Assembly (NCBI RefSeq): GCF_907177275.1
Contig: NZ_CAJSLV010000044.1
Location: 1 to 64,000, forward strand
DNA: 64,000 bases
Source of the DNA: Actinacidiphila cocklensis
GTDB lineage: Bacteria > Actinomycetota > Actinomycetes > Streptomycetales > Streptomycetaceae
Direction of reading: 5' to 3'
Part shown: one piece after another, positions 1-8,322 of the stretch
How positions within the stretch are numbered: the first letter of the stretch is position 1
Layout: every line of letters starts with the position of its first letter
Position numbers and translations under genes: made by a program
Notes under the pieces: generated by a model
Database searches by the model: none
What the model was told of the DNA's origin: nothing
Seen by the model: the letters and a program-made list of their open reading frames with translations, nothing else

Positions 1-143
1 GCCCCGGGCCGCCCCTGCGCGGCGGCGTGCGCGGGGACAGCGCGTGGTCGCGCCGTACGGGGGTCTCCGCGCCGGGCTCCCGGCGCCCGGCCGCGCAGCC
101 GCGCCCCGGCATTCCCCGCCGTGCCGGGCGGCCGCGGCCCAGA
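1..143. other. Left edge, no gene recognised
   Basis: Very GC-rich sequence upstream of the first cluster promoter. I see no coding pattern and no convincing hairpin. It could be the tail or downstream region of a gene outside the window. Confidence 0.3.
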
Positions 144-200
144 TTCCCCAGTCCTCGGGAAGAGTTCCCCTATCGATCGGGAACAGCGGAAATCTAGCCT
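144..200 (+). promoter_or_regulatory. Cluster promoter A: tandem TTCCC/GGGAA palindromes plus -10
   Basis: First palindrome TTCCC(144-148)-N8-GGGAA(157-161), 3-nt gap, second palindrome TTCCC(165-169)-N9-GGGAA(179-183), 11 nt, then TAGCCT (195-200) as a -10 box. Identical spacing recurs before the N-monooxygenase and cupin genes. The second palindrome sits where a -35 would be and no good -35 is visible, so an activator bound here is inferred. It drives the MetRS-like operon after a leader of about 200 nt. Confidence 0.8.
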
Positions 201-320
201 CATGAGGTCCATCGCAGAAGTCACGACCGGTGGACGCACCATCGATGAATCGCGCACCGAAACGGGTTTTTCTCTGTGTGAGTGGGATCAATCGAGGGAG
301 TCCTGTGCCCGACATTCCGG

Positions 321-377
321 CGAACTCCTCCGCCCCTCCTTCTTCGACGATTTCCACGGCACCCCACAAGAAGTCCA
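321..377 (+). pseudogene. Relic of an N-monooxygenase gene in the MetRS leader
   Basis: Read in the frame of the downstream MetRS-like gene, this stretch gives ELLRPSFFDDFHGTPQEV. The N-monooxygenase at 5707-6990 has ELFFPSFVDDFYDTPQEV around residues 247-264. By hand, 13 of 18 residues and about 40 of 54 bases match, and many differences are synonymous third positions. That pattern suggests descent from a diverged homologous gene, not a recent copy. No homology is visible on either side. It lies between promoter A and the MetRS-like start and probably has no function of its own. Confidence 0.55.
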
Positions 378-402
378 CACCTGTCGAACAAAGGACCGAT
401 TG

Positions 403-1947
403 ATGGAACGCACGATGGTGATCGCCCCCGGACCGACCGCGAACGGCGATCTGCACCTCGGCCACCTGGCGGGGCCGTTCCTGAGCGCCGACGTCTGCGC
501 CAGGTACGCCAGGGCCGCCGGCCGGGACGTGCTCTTCGGCACCGGCGTGCACTTCACCCAGAACTACATCGTGACCACCGCCAGGCGGCTGGGGGTGCCG
601 CCCGAGGAGCTGCGGGTCAGGTCGGGTGAGCAGGTCGAGCGGACGCTGAAGGCGGTGGGCATCGAGCCGGACGGCTTCGTGCCCTTCGACGAGCGGTACG
701 TCACCGGGGTGCGGCGCTTCTTCGAGCGGCTGCACGCCGCGGGCGGCCTCGTCCTGCGGTCCGTGCCCTTCCCGTACGTGGCGCGCACCGGCGAGTTCCT
801 CACCGACGCCTACGTGCGCGGCACCTGCCCGGTCTGCCTGTCCGAGGGCTGCGCGGGGCTGTGCGAGGGCTGCGGGCACTGGATCGGCTCGGGCGAGCTG
901 ATCGCCCCGTGCTCGACCCTCGACCCCGACGACGAGGTGGAGATCCGCGAGGCGCGGGTGCTGGTGCTCCCGCTGGAGGACCACCGGGAGGCGCTGACCG
1001 CGTACTTCGCCGGGCTCGCCCCGACGATGCGGCCGCGGCTGGCCCGGCTGATCGAGGAGCTGCTGGCGCACCCGCTGCCCGACTACCCGGTCACGCTGCC
1101 GATCTCCTGGGGCATCCCGGCGCCTTTCCCCGAGGTCGAGGGCCAGGTGATCTACGCCGACGCCGAGGTCGTCGCGTGGAGCATGCACAGTTCTGCGCTG
1201 GCCGCCGAGCGCCGCGGCGAGGCACCGGCCGGCGAGGACGCGCTGTGGTTCGCCGAGTCCGGCGCGAAGGTCGTGTACTTCTTCGGCTCGGACGCCGGGT
1301 TCGCCTTCGGGGTGGTCGGCGTGGCGATGCTGATGGCGCTGGGCGGCTACACGCTGCCCGAGCACTTCGTGACCAACGAGTTCTACGAGCTGGACAACGA
1401 CAAGTTCTCCAGCAGCCGCGGCCACGTGGTGACCGGCCGCGAGCTGGCCGCCGAGGTGCCCAGGGACCTGATCCGCTTCTACCTCGCCGCCACCGGACCC
1501 GACTTCCAGCGCACCAACTTCACCCGCGGCGCGATGTCCCAGGTCACCGCGTCCCGCCTGGTGGAGCCGTGGAACCGGGTCGCGGACAAGGCGGCACGGG
1601 CCGCGCAGGAGAGCGGCGGCGGGCCGCTGCCGGTCTCGGCGCGCTCCCGCGAGGCGGCCGCGCGGATGGCCGAGCGCTTCGGCTCCGCCTACGACGCGCG
1701 CCGCTTCAGCCTGACCGCGGCGGCGTTCACGCTGACCGAGCAGCTGGGCCGCCTCGACCGGTGGGAGGTGACCGCGGCGGACGCCGGGGACTTCTGCCAC
1801 GAGGTGGACGTCTTCCTGCGCTGCGCCGCCCCGCTGCTGATCGACCTGGCCGACGAGGCGCTGCCCGACCTGACGATCCCCGCCGCATCGCCGGCCACCG
1901 AGGTCACGCCCCGCGTGCTGCCACGACTGACCGAGACCGCGCAGTGA
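403..1947 (+). CDS. Methionyl-tRNA-synthetase-like enzyme of hydrazine formation
   Basis: A 514-residue class I synthetase-like protein with HLGH at residues 18-21, a Cys cluster at 142-157 (CPVC, then further Cys) suggesting a zinc knuckle, and a KMSKS-type loop KFSSSR at 334-339. The reading frame is open back to 121, but ATG 403 is preceded by AAAGGA and begins directly at the catalytic fold. In s56-p1 (Spb40) and pyrazomycin (PyrN) a MetRS-like domain activates an amino acid for coupling to N6-hydroxylysine and is fused to a cupin. Here it stands alone and the cupin is encoded at 13916. It lacks a recognisable long tRNA-binding tail, so a housekeeping role is unlikely. It overlaps the next gene by 4 nt. 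Family assignment is firm; the hydrazine role is inferred from the neighbours. Confidence 0.85.
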   Translation: MERTMVIAPGPTANGDLHLGHLAGPFLSADVCARYARAAGRDVLFGTGVHFTQNYIVTTARRLGVPPEELRVRSGEQVERTLKAVGIEPDGFVPFDERYVTGVRRFFERLHAAGGLVLRSVPFPYVARTGEFLTDAYVRGTCPVCLSEGCAGLCEGCGHWIGSGELIAPCSTLDPDDEVEIREARVLVLPLEDHREALTAYFAGLAPTMRPRLARLIEELLAHPLPDYPVTLPISWGIPAPFPEVEGQVIYADAEVVAWSMHSSALAAERRGEAPAGEDALWFAESGAKVVYFFGSDAGFAFGVVGVAMLMALGGYTLPEHFVTNEFYELDNDKFSSSRGHVVTGRELAAEVPRDLIRFYLAATGPDFQRTNFTRGAMSQVTASRLVEPWNRVADKAARAAQESGGGPLPVSARSREAAARMAERFGSAYDARRFSLTAAAFTLTEQLGRLDRWEVTAADAGDFCHEVDVFLRCAAPLLIDLADEALPDLTIPAASPATEVTPRVLPRLTETAQ

Positions 1948-3008
1948 CACCGGCGGCCGGCGGCGCGCGGGTCGTCGTCGTCGGAGCGGGCGTCACCGGT
2001 CTGCTGACGGCCGTGGAGTGCGTGCTGGCCGGGCACCGCGTCACGGTGCTCGACCGGGGCGCGATCCCCGACCCGGGCGCCACCTCGCACGACCAGCACC
2101 GGGCGCTGCGCACCCTCGCGGTGGGCGACGCCGACGCCACCCGGCGGATGGGCGCGGCCCACCGCCGGTGGCAGGAGCTGGAGTCGCTGCTGGGCGCCGG
2201 GTTCTACCGGCAGGTGGGGGTGGTCACCGCGTGGCCGCGCGAGCGGCTGGCCGAGGTCACGGGCTTCGCCGCCGCGGCGGGCGTACCCGTCGAGACGCTC
2301 GGGCCGTCCGCGCTGCCGCACCTGGGCTTCCCCGCCGGCACCGCGGGCGTCAGGGAGTCGCGGGCCGGCGTGCTGCTGGCCGGGCGGGTGCTGCGGGCCG
2401 CCGCCCGGTGGCTGGCGGCCAGGCCCGCCGCCGCGCTGCGGCCGTACAGCCCGGTGACGGCGGTCGACACCGGCACCGGCAAGGTCACGCTGGCCGGCGG
2501 GGAGGTGGTCGGCGGTGACCTGCTGCTGGTCGCCGCGGGTCCGTGGACCAGGGACCTGGTCGACCGGCCCGCGGTGCTGCACCGGCAGACCATGGTCTAC
2601 CTGCGGCCGGGCCGCACGCAGGCCCGCCGCTGGCGGCACGCGCCCGCGGTGGGCGGGCTCGGCCCCGACGGGCGGGCGTGGGTGGTGCCGCCGGTGGCCG
2701 GCACGCTGCTGAAGGTCAGCTCGGACGCGGTGTGCCGGGAGGCGGCGGACACCGACACGAGCGCCGAGGACCAGGCGCCGTGGGCGGAGCGGCTGGCGGC
2801 CGCGGGCATCCTGCGCGACCCGGCCGGCTACGAGGTGGCCGCGGTCAGGGCGTGCCACTACACGACCGACACGGCCGCCGGCGGTGCCCGGCTGGCCCGG
2901 ATGAGCCCCGCGGTGTGGGCGCGTACGGCCTGCGGGGGCTCGGGCTTCGCGTCGGCCCCGCTGGTCGCCGCGGCGATGGCGGAAGCGGCGAAGGAGGCGG
3001 CGATATGA
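1944..3008 (+). CDS. FAD-dependent D-amino-acid-oxidase-like oxidoreductase
   Basis: A 354-residue protein with an N-terminal dinucleotide fold (VVVGAGVTGL near residue 12), the DAO-type layout and a C-terminal GGSGFASAPLVAAA flavin-contact region. The GTG start overlaps the MetRS-like stop (GTGA), which implies translational coupling. In known hydrazine pathways a flavoprotein of this family oxidises the lysine-derived hydrazine and releases the small hydrazino acid. That role is inferred here from position between the MetRS-like and exporter genes. Another amine or hydrazine oxidation is possible. Confidence 0.8.
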   Translation: MTPAAGGARVVVVGAGVTGLLTAVECVLAGHRVTVLDRGAIPDPGATSHDQHRALRTLAVGDADATRRMGAAHRRWQELESLLGAGFYRQVGVVTAWPRERLAEVTGFAAAAGVPVETLGPSALPHLGFPAGTAGVRESRAGVLLAGRVLRAAARWLAARPAAALRPYSPVTAVDTGTGKVTLAGGEVVGGDLLLVAAGPWTRDLVDRPAVLHRQTMVYLRPGRTQARRWRHAPAVGGLGPDGRAWVVPPVAGTLLKVSSDAVCREAADTDTSAEDQAPWAERLAAAGILRDPAGYEVAAVRACHYTTDTAAGGARLARMSPAVWARTACGGSGFASAPLVAAAMAEAAKEAAI

Positions 3009-4318
3009 CCGACGAGGGAAAAGTCGGGGTGTTCGACACGCTCAGGGCGACCCCGACGACGGTGCGGTACCTGCTGGGCGGCGTACTGATCAACCAGCTG
3101 GGCGCGTTCGTCCAGACGTTCCTGGTGCTGTACCTGACGCACCGGAACATGTCGGTGCAGGCCGCGGGCCTGAGCCTGGTGGCGTACAGCGCGGGCACGA
3201 TCCTGGGGACCATGCTGGGCAGCGAGGCCACGCAGCGCTTCGGGCCGCGGTTCACCATCGTCGTCGCGATGGCCGGCTCCGGGCCGCTGGTCGCGGTGAT
3301 CCCGGCGCTCAGCCGCAACGGGCTGCTGGCGCCGCTGCTGGCCGTGGTGGGCCTGGCGGGCCTGCTGGGCCAGGCGTACCGCCCGGCCGCCTCGGTGCTG
3401 CTCAGCGACCTGATGCCGGAGCGGCACCAGGTGATGGGCTTCTCGATGTTCCGCATCGCGATGAACACCGGTGCCGCGGTGGCGCCGCTGATCGCCGCGG
3501 GGCTGATCCTGGTCGACTGGGACGCGCTGTTCTGGCTGGACGGCGCGACCGCGCTGGCCTACGCGGGCCTGGCCTACGCGCTGCTGCCCCGGCAGGCGGT
3601 GCTCGCCGCCCGCGAGAAGGCCGCGGCGGCGCAGGACGCCGAGCAGGACGCCGACGCGCCGGCGCCGCTGACCGGGCGGGCCGCGTACGCCGCGATCCTG
3701 CGGGACCGCAGGTACCTGCTCTTCCTGGCCGCGGTCATGCTCGGCACGCTGGCCTACATGCAGTCGGTGGTCGCGCTGCCGCTGCAGATCAAGGCGGACG
3801 ACTACCCGACCGGCCTGTACAGCGCGGTGCTCACCGTCTCCTCGGTGGTGCTGATCACCTGCGAGCTGAAGGTCACCACGTACATCCTGCGCATCCCCAC
3901 GCACACGGCGGTGCTGGTCGGCCACCTGGTCAACGCGCTGGGCTTCGTGGGATACGCGCTGTCGGCGCACTCGCCCGTCTACCTCGTGGCCGGCGCGGTC
4001 CTGGAGGTGGCCGGGGTGATGATCGCGGGGCCGAGCATGTACGCCCACCCGGCGACCTTCCCGCCGGCGCTCAAGGCCCGCTACATCGGCGTGATGCAGG
4101 CGGCGACCGGGCTCGCGGCCGCCCTCGGGCCGCTGATCACCGTCTACGTCTGGACCCGGCTCGACCACGGCTTCTGGGTGCTGTGCGCCCTGGCGGCCGC
4201 GGTCACCGGCGTGCTGGCCATGGCGGGCACGAACCGCGGCGAGGGGCACGGCCCGGCCGCGGAGCGGGACGAGACCACTCTGGGCAAGGCGGAGGAAGTC
4301 GTCGGAGGGACCGCATGA
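3005..4318 (+). CDS. MFS transporter, probable product exporter
   Basis: A 437-residue protein with about 12 hydrophobic segments and a polar central loop near residues 200-220 (Ala/Asp/Glu-rich), as in major facilitator superfamily drug exporters. ATG 3005 overlaps the preceding stop by 4 nt, and its own stop overlaps the next start the same way, so it belongs to the promoter A operon. It probably exports the product and gives self-resistance. The substrate cannot be read from sequence. Confidence 0.85.
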   Translation: MTDEGKVGVFDTLRATPTTVRYLLGGVLINQLGAFVQTFLVLYLTHRNMSVQAAGLSLVAYSAGTILGTMLGSEATQRFGPRFTIVVAMAGSGPLVAVIPALSRNGLLAPLLAVVGLAGLLGQAYRPAASVLLSDLMPERHQVMGFSMFRIAMNTGAAVAPLIAAGLILVDWDALFWLDGATALAYAGLAYALLPRQAVLAAREKAAAAQDAEQDADAPAPLTGRAAYAAILRDRRYLLFLAAVMLGTLAYMQSVVALPLQIKADDYPTGLYSAVLTVSSVVLITCELKVTTYILRIPTHTAVLVGHLVNALGFVGYALSAHSPVYLVAGAVLEVAGVMIAGPSMYAHPATFPPALKARYIGVMQAATGLAAALGPLITVYVWTRLDHGFWVLCALAAAVTGVLAMAGTNRGEGHGPAAERDETTLGKAEEVVGGTA

Positions 4319-5604
4319 GCGAGCAGCACAGCACTCCAGGACCGCGCGGGCCGGTGGTGATCGTCGGCTACGTGGCGGTCACCATCCCCTTCATCGAGGC
4401 CTTCCAGCCCGCGGGTTCCGTGGTCTACGTCGAGGAGCCGGACGTCGTGCGCAAGCGCGGGGCGCGCGAGAAGCTCGCCTCCGTCGGATACGTCCGCGAC
4501 CTGGTCGAGTGGGAGTACCACCTGCCCGGCAAGGCCGACGAGTTCCACGCCGCCCACCCCGGCCTGGACCCGGTCGCGATCGTGCCGGCGATCGAGTACG
4601 CGGTGCCCTTCGCCGCCCGCCTCGCCGAGCGCTACGGCCTGCCCGGCGCGACCCTGGGCGCCGCCCTGATCCTGCGGGACAAGGCGCTGCTGCGGCAGGT
4701 CAGCGCGGCGGCCGGGATCGCCAACCCGGCGAGCGCACGGGTGCGGAGCCCGCAGGACGTACGGGACTTCCTGCGCGACCATCCGGGGCCCGTGGTGCTC
4801 AAGCCGGCCAACCGGCAGGCGTCGATCGGCGTGCGGGTGCTGCACGACCCGGCGGAGGTGGCGGCCGCCTGGGAGGAGTGCCTGGTCCAGGACGAGGGCA
4901 TCCTGGTGCCCGACCGGCCGATGGACGTGGCCATGCTCGCCGAGCAGTTCGTCGAGGGCGACGAGTACAGCGTCGAGATGCTGGTCCGCGGCGGCGAGCC
5001 GCTGTTCACCAACGTCACCGCCAAGGTCCTCTACCCCGGCCCCTATCCGGTGGAGCAGGCGCATGTCGTGCCGGCCGACGTCCCCGGCGAGCTGTCGGGC
5101 CTGCTGGGCGCGCAGACCGCGCGGGTGCTGGCGGCGATCGGCTTCGCCGACGGGGTGGTGCACTGCGAGTGGATCGTCTCCGGCGGCGTGCCGCACCTGG
5201 TGGAGTGCGCGGGCAGGATGCCCGGCGACGGCATCCTCGACCTGATCGAGGCCGCCTACCCGCTGGAGTTCATGCGCAGCTACTTCGCCGTGCTCAAGGG
5301 CGAGCAGCCGCCGGCGGAGCTGCCGGTACGCGCCAGGGGCGGTGCCGCCGTGCGCTTCCTGGCGCCGGGCGCGGGCGAGGTCGTGAGCGTGACCGGCGTC
5401 GAGGACGCGGAGAAGGCCGAGGGGGTGCTGATGGTCCACTGCACGGTCCCCGGCGCGGTCTTCGGCGGCCTGCGCAACTCCTGGGACCGCGGCGGCATCG
5501 TGATGGCCCGCGCGGACACCCCGGCGGACGCGCACCGGCTGGCCGGCGCCGCCGCCGCCATGGTCCGTATCGAGATGCGGCCGCCGTCGGCGGAAAAGCC
5601 GTAA
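4315..5604 (+). CDS. ATP-grasp ligase 1
   Basis: A 429-residue ATP-grasp enzyme. It has the lysine-containing GPVVLKPANRQASIGV nucleotide loop near residues 157-172, the acidic segment EQFVEGDEYSVEML and a C-terminal metal site (HCEW, then VECAGRMPGDG). Such enzymes form an acyl phosphate and join a carboxylate to an amine. With the second ATP-grasp at 6987 it could build a small peptide or amide around the hydrazino unit. It is the last gene of the promoter A operon, ATG overlapping the MFS stop. The open frame begins earlier, but the coupled ATG at 4315 starts the fold. Substrates are unknown. Confidence 0.85.
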   Translation: MSEQHSTPGPRGPVVIVGYVAVTIPFIEAFQPAGSVVYVEEPDVVRKRGAREKLASVGYVRDLVEWEYHLPGKADEFHAAHPGLDPVAIVPAIEYAVPFAARLAERYGLPGATLGAALILRDKALLRQVSAAAGIANPASARVRSPQDVRDFLRDHPGPVVLKPANRQASIGVRVLHDPAEVAAAWEECLVQDEGILVPDRPMDVAMLAEQFVEGDEYSVEMLVRGGEPLFTNVTAKVLYPGPYPVEQAHVVPADVPGELSGLLGAQTARVLAAIGFADGVVHCEWIVSGGVPHLVECAGRMPGDGILDLIEAAYPLEFMRSYFAVLKGEQPPAELPVRARGGAAVRFLAPGAGEVVSVTGVEDAEKAEGVLMVHCTVPGAVFGGLRNSWDRGGIVMARADTPADAHRLAGAAAAMVRIEMRPPSAEKP

Positions 5605-5618
5605 CAAGGGAGAAGGGA

Positions 5619-5675
5619 TTCCCCGCTTCCCGGGAATTGTTCCCCTATGTCGCGGGAATGCCGACTCCTTAACCT
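5619..5675 (+). promoter_or_regulatory. Cluster promoter B: tandem TTCCC/GGGAA palindromes plus -10
   Basis: TTCCC(5619-5623)-N8-GGGAA(5632-5636)-N3-TTCCC(5640-5644)-N9-GGGAA(5654-5658)-N11-TAACCT(5670-5675). The architecture matches promoter A base for base in spacing. The N-monooxygenase ATG lies 31 nt after the -10 box, with a GAGGGGG ribosome site between. Confidence 0.8.
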
Positions 5676-5706
5676 TGAAAGGCATCACTGTCATCGAGGG
5701 GGTAAT

Positions 5707-6990
5707 ATGACTCACCGCGAGGTTGATGTTCTGGCGATCGGTGCGGGGCCGGCGAATTTGGCGCTCGCCGCGGCGATCGAGGAGTGCGGCGACACCGAAC
5801 TGGCCGAGAACACCCTGCTGCTCGAACAGGCTCCTGACATCAAATGGCAGCGCGATCTGCTGATGCCGTGGGCGCGCAGCCAGGTGTCCTTCCTGAAGGA
5901 CCTGGTCACCCTGCGGAATCCGCGCAGCAAATTCTCGTTCCTCAGCTTCCTGCACGACCACGGCAGGCTCGACCACTTCGTGAACCTCGGCACCTTCCAC
6001 CCCTACCGGTGGGAGTTCTCCGACTATCTCCAGTGGGTGGCCACCTCGCTGGAGCGGGTGCAGATCCGCTACAGCGCGCAGGCCGCGGGCATCACCCCGG
6101 ACCGCGACAGCCACGACGCCGTGACCGGCTGGACGGTGACCCTCACCGACGGCGACACGATCCACTGCCGCGACCTGGTCATCGGCGGCGGGCGCGACGC
6201 CCGTATCCCCGAGCCCTTCGACGGGCTGCCGCAGGACCGGGTCATCCACAGCTCCACCTACCGCGGCCGTATCGCGCAGATCCCCAAGGACCAGCCGTTG
6301 CGCGCGGTCGTCGTCGGCGGGGCGCAGAGCGCCGCGGAGATGTTCTACGCGCTGCACGAGAACCTGCCGGAGAGCCAGATCACGATGGTGGTCCGCTCGA
6401 TAGGCCTGCAGAACTACCAGACCAGCAAATTCGTCAACGAGCTGTTCTTCCCCTCTTTCGTCGACGACTTCTACGACACACCGCAGGAAGTACGCGCGCA
6501 GGTGCTCGACGAAATGCGGTTCACGAATTACGCGGGGCTCGCGCCGCCCTTCCTCGACGAGCTGTACACGATGCTCTACCGGAATCGCATGCTGGGCGCC
6601 CAGCGTTCCGAGGTCCGCGCCATGACCGAGGTCACCGGTGCGCGGATCGAGGACAACGACGTCGTTCTCGACCTCAGGGACCGTAAGACCGGAAAGGAGT
6701 CGCCGCTGCGCTGCGACCTGGTCCTGCTGGGCACCGGCTACGACACCCGCATGCCGGCGCTGGTGCGGGAACTCGCCGAGCACGCCGGGCTCGACAACGT
6801 CAGCGTCAGCCGCAACTACCGGGTGGACCTCGGCGCGTCCACGCCCGGCGCGGTCTACCTCCAGGGCGTCAACGAGTCCACCCACGGCATCGCCGACTCC
6901 CTGATCAGCGTCCTCGCGCACCGCAGCCACGACATCGTCAGCGACCTGCTGACCCGCCGCAGCACCGCAGAGGCCGGGGCCGCCCGATGA
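5707..6990 (+). CDS. L-lysine/L-ornithine N-monooxygenase
   Basis: A 427-residue flavin-dependent N-hydroxylase of the IucD/SidA/PvdA family: FAD motif GAGPANLALA at residues 12-21, a CxD-type region around LMPWARSQVSFLKDLVTLRNP, an NADPH-binding GGAQSAAEMF segment and the late GTGYD motif. It would convert lysine (or ornithine) to the N-hydroxy form, the nucleophile for N-N bond formation. Lysine is the likelier substrate because the partner MetRS-like, cupin and DAO-like genes are those of N6-hydroxylysine pathways. ATG 5707 follows GAGGGGGTAAT. The stop overlaps the next gene by 4 nt. Confidence 0.88.
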   Translation: MTHREVDVLAIGAGPANLALAAAIEECGDTELAENTLLLEQAPDIKWQRDLLMPWARSQVSFLKDLVTLRNPRSKFSFLSFLHDHGRLDHFVNLGTFHPYRWEFSDYLQWVATSLERVQIRYSAQAAGITPDRDSHDAVTGWTVTLTDGDTIHCRDLVIGGGRDARIPEPFDGLPQDRVIHSSTYRGRIAQIPKDQPLRAVVVGGAQSAAEMFYALHENLPESQITMVVRSIGLQNYQTSKFVNELFFPSFVDDFYDTPQEVRAQVLDEMRFTNYAGLAPPFLDELYTMLYRNRMLGAQRSEVRAMTEVTGARIEDNDVVLDLRDRKTGKESPLRCDLVLLGTGYDTRMPALVRELAEHAGLDNVSVSRNYRVDLGASTPGAVYLQGVNESTHGIADSLISVLAHRSHDIVSDLLTRRSTAEAGAAR

Positions 6991-8285
6991 GCCGCGGCAC
7001 CCTGCTGGTGATCGGCAGCGGCCTGAAGGTCTACCGCGAGTACCTGGTCGCGCCGATCTGCGCCCGGGCGCGGGAGGCGGGCCTGGAGATGGTGCTGCTG
7101 AACAACCTCAGGCCGACGTGGCAGCAGGAGTACTTCGACGAGGTGGTCGTCGCCAACGTCTTCGACTCCGAGGTGATGGGCCGGGCGGCCCGCGAGGTCG
7201 CCGCCCGCCGCGACGTGGTCGGCGTGATGTGCTGGGACGAGCCGCTGGTGCTGGACGCGGGGCTGCTGGCCGCCGAGTTCGGGGTGCCGGGCCTGTCCGC
7301 GCGCGGGGTGCGCGGCTGCCGCGACAAGGAGCTGACCCGGGCCGAGCTGACCGCGGCGGGGCTGCACCAGCCGGGCTTCGGGCTGACCACCACGGTCGAG
7401 GAGGCCAGGGAGGTGGCCGGGCGGATCGGCTACCCGGTGGTGCTCAAGCCGCGGGCGATGGGCGCGAGCATCGGCGTGGTCTTCGCGGCCGACGCCACCG
7501 AGCTGGACGCGGCCTTCGGCGTCGCGCTGGCGGCAAGCGAGGTCGACCCGGGTCCCTACCGGGCCAGCGCGATCGTGGAGGAGTACGCGCCCGGTCCCGA
7601 GATCAGCATCGACGGGGCGGTCCACAAGGGCGAGTACCTGCCGCTGTTCGTGGCCCGCAAGTACAGCAGCGACCACCCGTACTTCGAGGAGGTCGGCCAC
7701 ACCGTGGACGCGGCCGACCCGCTGCTGGACGACAAGGAGCTGATGCGCACCCTGGCCCGGGCGCACCAGGCGCTCGGCATCGAGGACGGCATCACCCACA
7801 GCGAGGTGCGGCTGACCGACCGCGGGCCGCTGATCATCGAGGTCAACGGCCGGCTCGGCGGCGACCTGATCCCCTTCCTCGGCCGGATCGCCACCGGGAT
7901 CGAGCCGGGCGAGGTGCTCTTCGACGTGGCCACCGGGCAGCGCCCCGACGTCGCGCACACCCGGCGGGCGGTGGCCGGCATCAGGTTCGGCATCCCGCGG
8001 GACGACTGCGTGCTGCGGTCGGTGCGGGTGCCCTCGCCGGGCGAGGCGCCTGGCTTGGTGGCCGCGGCGCCGATGGCGGAGCCGGGCACCACGCTGCGGC
8101 TGCCGCCGGGCGGCTACCTGGCGCGGCACTCCTTCGTGGTGTGCGAGGGCGACGACCTGGCCGGCTGCCAGGACCGGCTGGCGGCGGCCGCGGCGCTGGT
8201 CGAGCTGGACACCGGACCGGTGGGTCCCGCGGACCCGCAGGCGCCGTTCGCGATGCCGGCGGGCCTGCTGGACGTGGACGAGTGA
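6987..8285 (+). CDS. ATP-grasp ligase 2
   Basis: A 432-residue ATP-grasp ligase with GYPVVLKPRAMGASIGV near residues 150-166, the VEEYAPGPEISIDG segment, and a C-terminal EVNGRLGGDLIP metal-binding motif. It resembles ligase 1 in fold and length but differs clearly in sequence, so the pair probably form two different bonds. ATG 6987 overlaps the N-monooxygenase stop, so hydroxylation and ligation are co-translated in unit B. Substrate not known. Confidence 0.85.
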   Translation: MSRGTLLVIGSGLKVYREYLVAPICARAREAGLEMVLLNNLRPTWQQEYFDEVVVANVFDSEVMGRAAREVAARRDVVGVMCWDEPLVLDAGLLAAEFGVPGLSARGVRGCRDKELTRAELTAAGLHQPGFGLTTTVEEAREVAGRIGYPVVLKPRAMGASIGVVFAADATELDAAFGVALAASEVDPGPYRASAIVEEYAPGPEISIDGAVHKGEYLPLFVARKYSSDHPYFEEVGHTVDAADPLLDDKELMRTLARAHQALGIEDGITHSEVRLTDRGPLIIEVNGRLGGDLIPFLGRIATGIEPGEVLFDVATGQRPDVAHTRRAVAGIRFGIPRDDCVLRSVRVPSPGEAPGLVAAAPMAEPGTTLRLPPGGYLARHSFVVCEGDDLAGCQDRLAAAAALVELDTGPVGPADPQAPFAMPAGLLDVDE

Positions 8286-8322
8286 GCGGCGTGGGCGATC
8301 AGGCGAGGGACGGGACGGACTG

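Noticed and set aside
121..402. N-terminal extension of the MetRS-like protein from GTG 121
   Set aside because: The segment includes the promoter palindromes and -10 box, so it cannot all be translated from the same transcript; homology begins at ATG 403.
861..3008. A 715-residue fusion protein
   Set aside because: The first 360 residues are a shifted-frame, Arg/Gly-rich translation of the MetRS gene; the real oxidoreductase starts at GTG 1944.
4144..6930. A 928-residue minus-strand protein
   Set aside because: Composition is His/Arg/Val-rich with no domain; it mirrors the ATP-grasp and monooxygenase genes on the other strand.
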